Assembly: GCF_021018895.1 (NCBI RefSeq)
Contig: NC_079368.1
Coordinates: 8,554,001 to 8,618,000 of the forward strand
Source of the DNA: Seriola aureovittata
Lineage: Eukaryota; Chordata; Actinopteri; Carangiformes; Carangidae
Direction: 5' to 3'
Length of the DNA: 64,000 nt
A program made the position numbers and the translations under genes. Positions 13,801 to 24,329 of the stretch are shown here, in pieces. Every line of letters starts with the position of its first letter. Position 1 is the first letter of the stretch. Under the pieces are notes generated by a model that searched no databases, was not told the DNA's origin, and saw only the letters and a list, made by a program, of their open reading frames with translations.

Positions 13801-16800
13801 GAACTGCAGGCTCTCAGTTTTGTGTACAGAAGGTTATTTATTCAAACCCCTTTTGAATGAAGGCTGTTTGTTTTGGAAAGTGAAAATCAAATTTCTAGCC
13901 CAAAGTTAATCAAAATATAGAGTAAGAAAGATGTTAGTTATAGTTGGAAATTCCATGTCCAGTGTACTCTGCAAATTATTTTTTGTATCATGTGGAATGA
14001 TTGTCCTATTTCTGTTCTTAATATTTTTATTCTTAACTTTAATGCTTGTACGAATAGAATTCTGATATATTTTTTTCATGTCAAAGGACCTTGAGAGCAA
14101 AATCCTACATGTGCCTTTTGAAATCAGTCTGAACATCGTCAGTCAATATTTCAACAGCACAAATGATTTAGTTTTCAAAAATAGGCACTTTGTGAAGAAC
14201 TGAAGATGAGCTGTAGCATCAATAGTGAAATAGAAATGTAACCCTTAGTTGGAAATCTTTTTTTAAGGCTGTGTGCCAAAAAGTGTGTATATTTTTATTT
14301 ATTTATTTATTTATTATTATTTTATATTTTGAATAAAACTATTGTCCTTATTATGAGGAGTCATCCTCTCAGGATTTGACGATAGGACGATAAAGCAAGC
14401 TTTAACAATAAGCTGCAGTTGTCTGAAGTAATCCACTTCATTGCAGCTGCACAAGATTATTCAATTTGTGTTTACGGAGACAAACTGTGGATGAGCAGCT
14501 CCTCGGGTGTTGGGGAGCCCCTGAGGGTTTATTGACTTCAGTTAAGAAGCTTTGTGTCAGGAAGATCATAAAACCCCTGTGTCTAATGTTAATCTACGAC
14601 CTTCATTAGCGTTAGGCACCCCATAGTTAGAGAATGCATTGATCTTAACAGGTTTTATGACTTATGTAATCAGCAATGCATGACTTCAGCATTGTCTGGC
14701 TGGTCAGATGTCTGGTAGAGATAAACTTAGTCGACCCCAGGGCCATGAAAAGTGCTTGGCTTTTTTTGTGAAACAAGAGCTGTGGCTGATGGTTATAGGT
14801 GGGCCTCTGCTGTAGCAGAATGTGATGTAATACAGTTGTAGCTCACGAGAATATGAATTGAGCAAAGCCTGAAAGCTCCACTACCAGCCACTTTATATGT
14901 ATTGCTTGTTGTGTACAAGTTGTTGTTTTCACTTGGAATCTAAACAGCATTTCATTTATGCAGCGCTGCAATTTGATTTAAGTCTTGTGCTGTTGCTTGA
15001 GGCTGGAGGTCATAACTTGATGAGCTGGTCTGAATCATTTCAGTTTGAGCCTCTCTGAGCTTTCGTTTTATATTTGATGACTATCCATGTTAGCAGATGT
15101 TTCTCTTCGCTGCACAAAGTGTGGCCTCACAGAAGAACACTGAAGGCCACAGCTTTGGGAGGTTAATTGGAAATTTTGAGCTTCTGTGGTAAGATTCAGT
15201 GCATGGGATTCTTGTAAATGCCACAGTGGATTATTTTCTACCTTGTTGGACAGATTTATCTGCCGAGCCCATTCATGATGTGGAATGATTTGAAAAATGT
15301 GAAAGAACTTTGTCCCAAAAATACAATGGTTGTATGTTTGTGTGCTGTAACTTTTAGACCATGAGCCAGTAGCATCCATCTTACTAATGACCAGAGGTGA
15401 CATATTTCCGCCTCAGGAGAGAGCCAGGTGCAGGGTAAAAAATAGCAGCTGACTTGGAGCAAACGTCTGGCCCCGTTTTCAGCAGAATACAGCAAGGACA
15501 TCATGAAAGAACAGCAAGGAGTTCATGAAAGTACAGCCACAGCAAGTGTGAAGTAAAATGCTCATCTTGTCTCTGGGCCATTTTCTCCCTCTCTTTCTCT
15601 CCCTGTTGTCGCTCTGTAGGACGGACGCATCGAGTTCTCTGAGTTCATCCAGGCCTTGTCAGTGACTTCTCGGGGGACTCTGGATGAGAAGCTGAGATGT
15701 AAGATGATGCACCCTCCTTCCCTATTTTTTGACATTCAAATAAAAGGATTTAGGATTGACTGCCATGAATTGCATATGAAAGAGGACTGGTTGGTTCCTA
15801 GAGAACAGCAAATAAAAATTGTGAACAAGATACAGCAGGAAACTTCAAGCTGGAGGTCAGGACCAAACCTCCCTTTGAAAACAGATCACCCTAGAAAAAC
15901 TTAAGCTGGAATTATAACTTTTCGACAAAAAAAACAAAGTATGGTCATTATCTATATTCAGAACTACCACTGTAGCCTTTGGAAGTGGGAAGCCACCATG
16001 AAAGGATGCTCTCTGTCTCTACTCAGATTTCAACATTTCCAAAGACATGAAACTCTATGTGCTCTGTAATCCATGAAAATAAACTTTATATTTAATAAAA
16101 TCTTTTGCTTTATATTTTGAGGTGACAGTAGCTTTCTGAAGCTACCAGAAATGGTTGTGAATCTCCACTTTGCTGCAGTTAAACCCATATAGTTTAATAT
16201 CTTTCTCTGCACAGGGGCTTTTAAATTATATGACCTTGATAACGACGGCTATATTACCCGTGATGAGATGTTGAACATCGTAGATGCCATATACCAGATG
16301 GTGGTAAGTTTTATGAAACTTTAAAGGTTCAAACCTGTATTTTGTTTTAATTGTACAAAGTGTAATGATTTGATATCTTAGGGGAACACCGTGGAGCTGC
16401 CAGAGGAAGAAAACACGCCAGAAAAGCGAGTGGACCGTATTTTTGCGATGATGGACAAGGTGAGAAGTTTAACATTGAAATAATATCAAAAAACTGAAGT
16501 CATAAATACAATGATAATGCATTAGTTGCGATACCATTTGATGTTACATTCTATAGTTTAACATCAAACTTTGCCTGATGCTGATGCACGTGCAGTAAAG
16601 ATCCTTAGTTCACCATTAAGAGGAGTGAATCTGCTTTTCTTGCAACCCTCAGGGCTTTGATATGGACACTGTTAAGTTTAGAGCTTTTAGTCTTAGCCAT
16701 CACAGCGTCAATAACACTGCCCTCAGTCTATAAACATCATATATAGTGTCCTCCACCAGTAGCCCTTGGCGATATGCCCACTCCCTCAGCCCCAAGACTC

Positions 16801-17174
16801 TCTCATCTTTAGTGCAAGATGAGACGTCGCCTGCATGGGCAAGTAACTGCCAAGATCAGCCCATTGGTCTGGTTTTTTGCAGCGCAGCAGCACTTAATGA
16901 TTTGTATTGGCAGAGAGTGGCTACCATCCAAGTGCACTGAACCAAAGATAAGTCCAACAGCATAGACCGGGGGTAGCATGATGTAGCCTGAGTGCTTCTT
17001 TTGCCCCCTTCTGGTAACTGTGTGTTAAAGCAGGATCAGGCTTCAGCTTCATTTTGTCTCATGTTCTTCCCTCAGAATGCAGATGGGAAGCTGACTCTGC
17101 AGGAGTTTCAGGAGGGCTCAAAGGCAGACCCCTCTATTGTTCAGGCTTTGTCACTCTACGATGGACTTGTGTAG
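4830..17174 (+). CDS. ncs1: Neuronal calcium sensor 1 (frequenin), complete, 7 coding exons
   Basis: EF-hand calcium sensor of neurons; the family regulates exocytosis, phosphatidylinositol 4-kinase beta, dopamine receptor desensitisation and calcium channels. Coding exons: 4830-4893, 8140-8164, 13380-13518, 15620-15698, 16215-16303, 16382-16459, 17076-17174. They join to 573 bases, 190 residues plus TAG, the usual family length. The protein starts MGKSNSK, so Gly2 is an N-myristoylation site. EF1 (residues 36-47) carries Cys38-Pro39 and cannot bind calcium. EF2 (73-84, [12 protein letters not shown]), EF3 (109-120, [12 protein letters not shown]) and EF4 (157-168, starting DKNADGK) are intact. 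The C-terminus is the typical LYDGLV. All junctions are GT-AG. Fish carry ncs1a and ncs1b; I cannot tell which this is. Substitutions relative to my memory of mammalian NCS1 are few and conservative. Confidence 0.97.
4894..8139 (+). other. ncs1: ncs1 coding intron 1
   Basis: 3.2 kb intron, donor GTGAGT, acceptor CTCTTACAG. It includes T-rich sequence after the donor, a short ATT repeat (5821-5838) and a pyrimidine-rich CT stretch near 6005-6090. No additional exon was recognised. Confidence 0.9.
6005..6090. repeat. Polypyrimidine CT-rich low-complexity tract
   Basis: Long run of C and T with several CTCTCT units inside ncs1 coding intron 1. The open frames across it are low-complexity artefacts. 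Confidence 0.7.
11190..11345 (-). repeat. Dispersed repeat, copy B of an inverted pair
   Basis: On the minus strand it reads TGGAGTTTGAAAGA, then about 45 bases later TTGCATTATGGGAA, matching copy A at 1985-2140 in order and spacing. This copy lies inside an ncs1 intron, about 9 kb from copy A and in the opposite orientation. Confidence 0.6.
11690..11985 (+). mobile_element. Degenerate L2/Maui-type LINE tail (common teleost dispersed repeat)
   Basis: Starts with the CCATCCATCC motif and TATACCCCTTATCC. It continues through CTCTGGACAGGTCAC, CACTCACATTCACACCTA, TTTAGAGTCACC, AACCTGCATGTCTTCGGA, GGAAGCCGGAGTACC and GGTTTGAACCCAGAACCTT. This ordered set of blocks is the widespread fish repeat I associate with the 3' end of L2-clade elements. 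No reverse transcriptase frame remains. The family assignment is from memory. Confidence 0.7.
13519..15619 (+). other. ncs1: ncs1 coding intron 3
   Basis: 2.1 kb GT-AG intron in frame between EF-hand 2 residues Lys76 and Asp77. It contains an ATTT-type simple repeat near 14297-14325. No other feature was seen. Confidence 0.9.
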
Positions 17175-17183
17175 GAATGTAAG

Positions 17184-17666
17184 GTGAGTGGGGTATTAAT
17201 GAGCTAGTTCCTGCATACTTCTCCGCTTGGGTGATTTTCAATCCCAGGTCATACTTCAGCTTAAAGATAACACTGTGTAATTCTTATTTCATCAGAGCAA
17301 AAAGTACAAGAAAGTAAATTCACTCCGTGGGCTGAAACCAAAAAGGAAGAAGCCACTTTCTGCTCTCAGTTTGTTCTTATGAATTATTCAAATGTCCCAC
17401 TTGTTTGCTGGCAATCAAATAGTCTTGCAGTCCTGAGTGAAGAGCGAGACAGCCCTCACCACTCACTGCCTATTGTAATGCATCAGCCACTGCCAATTGT
17501 TGATGACATCCTGCTCAGCGTTTTGTCAACTGTGAAGCGAAGCTTGCAAAGACATATTTTAGTCATGCAGTAGCTCTGTTCAGCGGTTATCGTGCATGCT
17601 CTGAACACACCCAGGTTTCATGACACCACTTAGTGTCTTCTGTTCAACTGATAATCACTCTTACAG
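17184..17666 (+). other. ncs1: Probable intron in the ncs1 3' UTR
   Basis: The stop codon (17172-17174) is followed after nine bases by a consensus donor, AAG then GTGAGT at 17184. A good acceptor, CTCTTACAG, ends at 17666. The stop is so close to the junction that the 50-55 base rule for nonsense-mediated decay would not be triggered. Transcript data are needed to confirm it. Confidence 0.6.
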
Positions 17667-18915
17667 ATGGATCCAACTCAGCATCCTCGCCAATCCAGCA
17701 CCATCACACCTGTAACAGGAGGAAGCCACATTTAACTCGCTTACCCAGACGTGGACTGCAAACTTTTGTCGCAAGGCCTCACGGCATCTGTGTCAAGTAG
17801 CTGTTCGTCTACATTTCCACCAAGGATCGTGAAGAAATATATCCTCTGATGTGAGGGAGAATTCAAACATGTCAGCAAAACCCTCAATCATTTATCTGTG
17901 CTTCTACAGCTATGTGGCACTGCGTACACCCTTGAGTGTTGTGGACTGTGTACGAGCATTTCCGCAAGCGCAGTGTTGTGGTTTCCCCACGGACAGGAAG
18001 TGAATTCCCTCGGAGATGTTAGTGTGCGTCTTGTTCACATACTGTAAACCAGGGAGAACTGCTCAGAGGAACTGTGCTGCTGCTTCATCACCACACAGAG
18101 AGACTCTAAACCTGGGAAAATCTGGAAAGATGTATTACAAGGTGATAACGGGAACACTAGCATTAATTACAGTTTCAAAGCAGTATAGTGTATATTGTAT
18201 AATGTAAATATAATGGTAATTTATTTTCTGCTTTGCTGCATTTATGGGAATTTCCTCATAAATATGGAATGAAGTTTTATTTTTTATCAAAGGTGTTGAA
18301 ATGTATTGCACTGTATTTTTCATTATTATTGTGGGATTGTTTTTTTTCTCACATTGAAGTTTCCTTTTCCTGAGAGAACAGGGTTTCTATTTGAAGAAGA
18401 GTGTTGAAGAAGTGGGGGGCTTTTCTATGGATTATTTTACTATGTTTGCAGTCTGTGCATCCTATTGTGTTTTCACTTCCCCGTTAGCAGGAGCGTCTGG
18501 TGTCTGCAGTGTTGCACAGCCACATCCTGAACGACATGACCAAGCAACACGGCGAATTCTCCCAGCTTACATCTGAATTGAGGCTCATTATTTCTTTTGA
18601 GAGCATCGCACCCCACCCTCAGCACACACAAAGCACTGGTCATTGAGAGACACAAACAGACATCAATTCTGGTTGTAAAGCTTTTGCGAGCTCTGTGGTT
18701 GCAATTGTCCACTTCGTATTTGTCCTGTGTGAGGCCAGAGCATGTGATGCCTTTTTTCATTCTTGGATTATTTTAGTTAGAGCATTAAGATGTTTTATCA
18801 GCTTCACTGATTTTATGCCTTATGCAAATGATAATTTACGAACCGATAAATGTCATTTACCTGTTGATTAACAGTATAAGAGCACAGAATAAAATGCATT
18901 TAAGTGGCTAACTTT
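17667..18915 (+). other. ncs1: ncs1 3' UTR terminal exon (inferred)
   Basis: Untranslated sequence from the inferred acceptor to just beyond the first good AATAAA (18888-18893). It contains a Pumilio-type element, TGTAAATA, at 18203-18210. The true cleavage site is not visible. Confidence 0.55.
18888..18893 (+). terminator. ncs1: Polyadenylation signal AATAAA, ncs1
   Basis: Canonical hexamer in CAGAATAAAATGC about 1.7 kb past the stop codon. It is the first canonical AATAAA I noticed in the inferred terminal exon. Other signals could also be used. Confidence 0.5.
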
Positions 18916-20101
18916 TTTTTATTACTGTATTGTTAGTCTGGAATGGACAAAAAAATGTGTTTAATTTTGTATTTAACTGTTTCTTTGATTTTATGAGCTG
19001 CATTGTGAAATGACTCACAATTGCTCACAAATGTCTTTGTAAAATGTTAAACTCCCCTAATGATAATCAATTCTTAAGAAAATTGTCCAAAATTCAACCT
19101 ACCTATTGCATGGTATTTAAAATGTCAAACACTATGAATCCAATATCACACCTAGCCACTAAACCAATACAGAGCAATTTCATGTCAAGCTTTAGTGCCT
19201 GTTGTGCTTTGAGACACAGAATGGTACATGCCACTTTGCTCTGCAGTATAAGCCTGCACTCTGTGGTTGTGTAATGAAAAGTGAACTGCATAAAACTGTG
19301 ATGTCTGGCTATTGATGGGTGGATTAATGAGGCTGGGTGGCTTCTCATGTAGGAGCTGCTGGGTCTGTCTGCTCACTGGGCCTGCTCAGACCTGCTCTCT
19401 GTTTTCTTCTCATCAAGGACAGATGGAAGTGATATCAGGAGGAGGAGGAGGAGGTCAGGAGGGTCCAGAGCTTTGGCCAGAGAGAGAGACTTCTCTGTCC
19501 TTTTGGTAAATTTTTTAATTCACTTCGTATTTTATAAAAGCTTCTAATGTAACATCTGCGACTAAGTGCAGCAAAAGACAAGAGGATCAAAATATTCTGG
19601 GTCTCAGACTCTTCCTTTGGAAGAAGACACTGAATTATTTACATTGATAAGATCTGGGCTGGCAGCCTCTGTGAGGTCTGATCTCCTCATACAAGATATG
19701 TCATAGCCAGACATCAAGTGCGTAAGAGTAATGTTTAAACATCAATAACACATTTCTGTTTACATCAGCAACAAAGTAAAAAGGGACAGTGACATTTCTG
19801 TGTGGCACGCCAAGCTATTCCACCCATTCATATGCCAAGGGGATATTTCTCAGGGTGGGCTACGTACAAAATTAGATTGGTGTCAGCTGAATATAAACGA
19901 TGGCTATTTATAAAAACGAGGCTGTTACTGAGACAATGTTCTCGCCATGTCCAGAATACAGACTCCAGACTCCGCTGGTAATGTGCGTACGCCTGTTAAA
20001 AACTGAGTCTCTAGGGGCCCACCTCGATTGCGGGAAAAAACATCGGATTGAAGGGGGAATGTAGGATAGGGTTAAAGCCTGGAAGTCACAGTGGGGTCGA
20101 G

Positions 20102-20149
<48 letters not shown>

Positions 20150-20170
20150 ACAAAAAAAAATCAGGTTGGG
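18916..20170. other. Intergenic region between ncs1 and hmcn2
   Basis: About 1.3 kb with no gene seen. It includes a GGA repeat (near 19438-19452) and, at its 3' end, a CA microsatellite. The hmcn2 promoter should lie in the last few hundred bases, but no unambiguous core element is visible. TATTTATAAAA near 19905 and TTTTAATACC near 20182 are weak TATA candidates. Confidence 0.5.
20104..20144. repeat. CA microsatellite
   Basis: About 20 AC units, followed by TACACAC and a nine-base A run. It lies about 360 bases upstream of the hmcn2 start codon, so its length could influence promoter spacing. Confidence 0.95.
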
Positions 20171-20503
20171 TCTCGGGAACCTTTTAATACCCATCTCCGC
20201 CCCCGTTTGAAGCGTCAGAGCACCAGCTCTCCAGGGGCTCTCCAGCACAGAGCCAGTCCACACGCTCCTCCAAACTTTACGCACGGATGTTCTCCTGTGG
20301 AAGTATTTTACACTGGATTTTGATGTGTTTCAGCTCAGGCGTATTGTTCCAAAATATCTTTTCTACCGACTGGAAGCAGTCCCAGACTTGTTTGAGTATC
20401 TTTGAAATCTGAACTTTTTGAAAACTTTCTTTTACTCTTACCATTTTTATGTGATCAGCCTCAATCCATCAGACAGATGCAGTAAATCTGAAAAAAAAAA
20501 AAA

Positions 20504-23500
20504 ATGACCGGTGTCTTATTTAAGTGCCTAGTCTTGGCGCTCTATATCAGCACGCACAGGCTGTTGGCAGTCCCCCGGGTTGAGGAGGATGATGGATCTG
20601 GTGACAGCGCCTCGACCCTGGCCTTTGTGTTCGATGTTACCGGCTCCATGTACGACGATCTGAAACAGGTGATAGAGGGCGCATCGCGGATCCTGGAGAA
20701 GACCCTGAATCGGAGGACCAGACCCATCAAAAACTTTGTCTTGGTCCCCTTCCATGACCCAGGTACTGTTTTATTAAATGCACTTGAAAAAATCAGTTCA
20801 TACCAAACACGTTTCCATTTTTGTGACAGTGGTAGAGTTGGATTCTGAATATTTTTTTTGTGTATTATTGCACATAATTACTATTTATTGTAGAAGTTAA
20901 AAAGCCAAAGTGGGCCCTGATTGTGTGGCCAGACCTCTTCAGAGACTACACACGTACTTGTTGCATCATTACAAACTCAATGGGACAATATATGTAAACT
21001 GTTGCTATGTTTTCTGTAGCTGTCATTTACAAAGTTTTACTTGAAAAGATCACAGAAACAACCTGTAGCACATGCTGTAACTCAGAGCAGCTTCATTAGA
21101 AGTCAACTTTCGTGGAGCAGCACCTTGAACTCAAACTGATAGAAGAATATGTGAGCTTATAGACTGAGGAGTCAGCGGGACAGGTAAGGGTCCTCACCCC
21201 CCGCATCTGACCTCCAATATGAGAAAACTTCAGCTTGAAAATAAGAGTGCTCTAATGGGGGAGGGTGTTTGAGCACTGATGAGAAGCATATGCTGTCTGC
21301 TTGTGTGTAATTACCCCAATCACCCCCTCCCCACCCACCCACCCCACCCTACTCCTCCCTCTCCTGCATCCAAGCCTCCGGAAAACCCTCACAGACCCCA
21401 GTTTAGCCAGCCAGGGGGGATGGTGGGCTGCACTAACACCACACATTTTGTCTTGTGTTTAATGCGCCCTGCCCTTGGGGACCTTGTAAACTTCCAGGAT
21501 TGCAAAGAGGCCGCGGTGGCTGACAAAGAGGCGTGACAGTGCTGTCAGTGTTTTACAGGCACTCATGAGAGGGAGACAAGGACTTGAAAGCCTCTGCTAT
21601 TGGGAAACAGATTGAGAATGAGTTAGAAATGTCATCAGCTGACACAAGCTCTTTGTCATTAGTCTCACAAAGATACTTCAAAATGATATTTGACATTTAG
21701 AATAACAAGCACAGACAGAGAAATCACGACGCTCCACCCTACCTGATGAGAGTCTTCTCTGTAATAACTTATAATGAAAAGCTTGTGTTTAAGGACATGC
21801 ACTGTTCTTCCGCAAAAATGTTGCATTCACTGAGTATTGGCTAATGTTTACTGTTTCATCGATTGGTTCCAGAACATAAGCAAGTGTCTCTGACAGGCTC
21901 TTATCCATCGCGCTGGGATCGGCTGCTGCTCCTTGAGACCTGAGGGAGACACCCAATAGAAAAGGCTGACTGCAGCTGCAAAACAAGAGATTAATCCGTC
22001 ATCATTCAAATTCTGGCCGGAGTGCAGGGACTTGTGTAAAACAAAACCATAACATTGTAATTTTATCAGTGCGCCAGTCTAGCTTCTCTTGTGCTTTGTG
22101 GTGTGTGGAAATGACATTCACATCTTGCATAAAAGCTACAGGACATCACTCTGGCCCTGATAAATTAGGCTGGAGCTTATTATGGATTCTGATGCCATAG
22201 ATACTTTTTTTTGTTCAGAGAGAGAACTGCTGAGAGGGAACAACTAAATCCTTTGTTCTGACATAGTTTATTTTGTAGAATCTGTAGAAAAATCCATATA
22301 GGTATGACCTTATTCCATTGTGATAACTATTTTTAGGTATACACAATGTAATAGTAACCAGCAACACCTCTTATTGAATTCATTTAATTTGATTTTGTTC
22401 ACTTGACAAGTCTCTGTTTGATGATATACATTTGTAAACTGACAGATATCGGCCCTGTGTCCATCACCACTGATCCAAAGAAGTTCCAGCAGGATCTGCA
22501 AGAGCTATTTGTCCAGGTAGGAAGCAGGACACATGGGATAATAATTCTATATAAGACAGGAACTGTACAGCAAGACTGTACTGTTCCACATTAATTCAGC
22601 TGTGTGGACTGCTGTTACTGAACTGCAGGAACTGTGGCCACAAGGCTCAATTACATGATAATGGTTAATGCTATAATGTAGTGTAGCAGTAGAGATGAAT
22701 CATAAAGTCAGCAAGCTGACTCAGGAATGTTACACTGCGTTATCTGTAATAGCTGCTGGTGAGTGTACTGAATTGAACAAGGGTGTACTTCTTTACATAT
22801 GTCAACTGTTGATTTTTAAAAGGCGTATTGTTTCATTTCTTTGTTCAAAAGTTACATAGTGTGGCTTTAATTAGTAGTAGAGTATTGTGTTTTAAATATT
22901 TCCTTTACAATATGTCCTGAGTTATTCATAAAAGGGAAACTATATTTAGTATATCAGTCTGAATGAAGTTTAAAATGAGATATTTAGAGTTCATTTCTTC
23001 GTTCAGTATTTGATCGTGTGATTCTGTCACCCAGGGTGGGGGCGACTGCCCTGAGATGAGTATAGGAGCCATCAAGAAAGCCTTGGAGGTTTCCCTGCCT
23101 GGATCCTTCATCTACGTCTTCACTGACGCCAGAGCCAAAGACTACCGCCTGAAAAGAGATGTTCTGCAGCTGGTGCAGCTCCGTCAATCTCAGGTACGGT
23201 CCTAGAACATATACAGGGTTGTGAGGACCTCACAGATCAGGGCTAGATGCCAAATATCAGTGTTATTCATCACATATGATGGAGGTCCCTCCCTGAACAT
23301 AAATTATCTAAAATGGTATAAAAACATGTCTGCAAGCATTTCATTCATCCTGTTTAACTCTTTCTTATCTGATGTTTGCAGAAAAATGGTTAGATCTAAA
23401 GCTTTTAAATACAAGGCCTCGGCCCACGGAGTTTAGAGTATCTTTGCATTTATCACGTGCTGTAGCTGAAGGAATACAATGGCATGCTGTGAAAGATCTA

Positions 23501-24283
23501 CATTCCAATGAAGTTCCTCAATGTTAAGCTGAGCAGGGCAAAGTTTCTTCAAAGTCACTCAGTCTCAGCCTCTATGTGAAGCATGACAATGAGCATTAGT
23601 GTCACTTTGGATCCAACCGAAAGTGAGTCCGTGGAAAGCAAACACCAAACAGTAGTAATCCTCTTAACTCTCCTGCCCCCTTCGTTCCCAGGTGGTGTTT
23701 GTGTTGACCGGGGACTGCGGGGACCGCTCTCAGCCGGGCTACAGGGTCTATGAGGAGATCGCTGCCACCTCCTCCGGACAAATCTTTCACCTGGACAAGC
23801 AGCAGGTCAACGAGGTGAGAGCAGGGCAGAGTACACTGTAATGTATTCGAGATGAGACAGTTACTTTCTCCAAGTCTTATTAAACTCTAAAGTAGAATTC
23901 AGTGGGTTTTATGTATATTTTGTATCGCCTAATAAAGGAGAGCAGCAGGAGCGGGAAAAAAACAAACCCTGTTTGAACCACTGATGTAATAATAGCTATT
24001 TTATTTAGTGTAATCAAATGGTTCCAAAGCTGATATTAAACTTCCTGGTCATATGATACGGGTGAGTGACTCTTTTATAAAGGAAGCCACATGTAACAGA
24101 AGCCCTGTCTGAGAAGCCAAAGACAGCGGGGCTCACTTCCCAGGCAGACGTAAAAGAAGCCAGAGTTTCCTCTGGAAGAGACACTGGTATCCTGCATGTC
24201 AACACAGGAGATGGCTGGGCAGCACTGAGCTGGAGCCAACAGCTCTGAATGCTGGTGGCCCACTGAACCTCTGAACTCAGATA

Positions 24284-24329
<46 letters not shown>

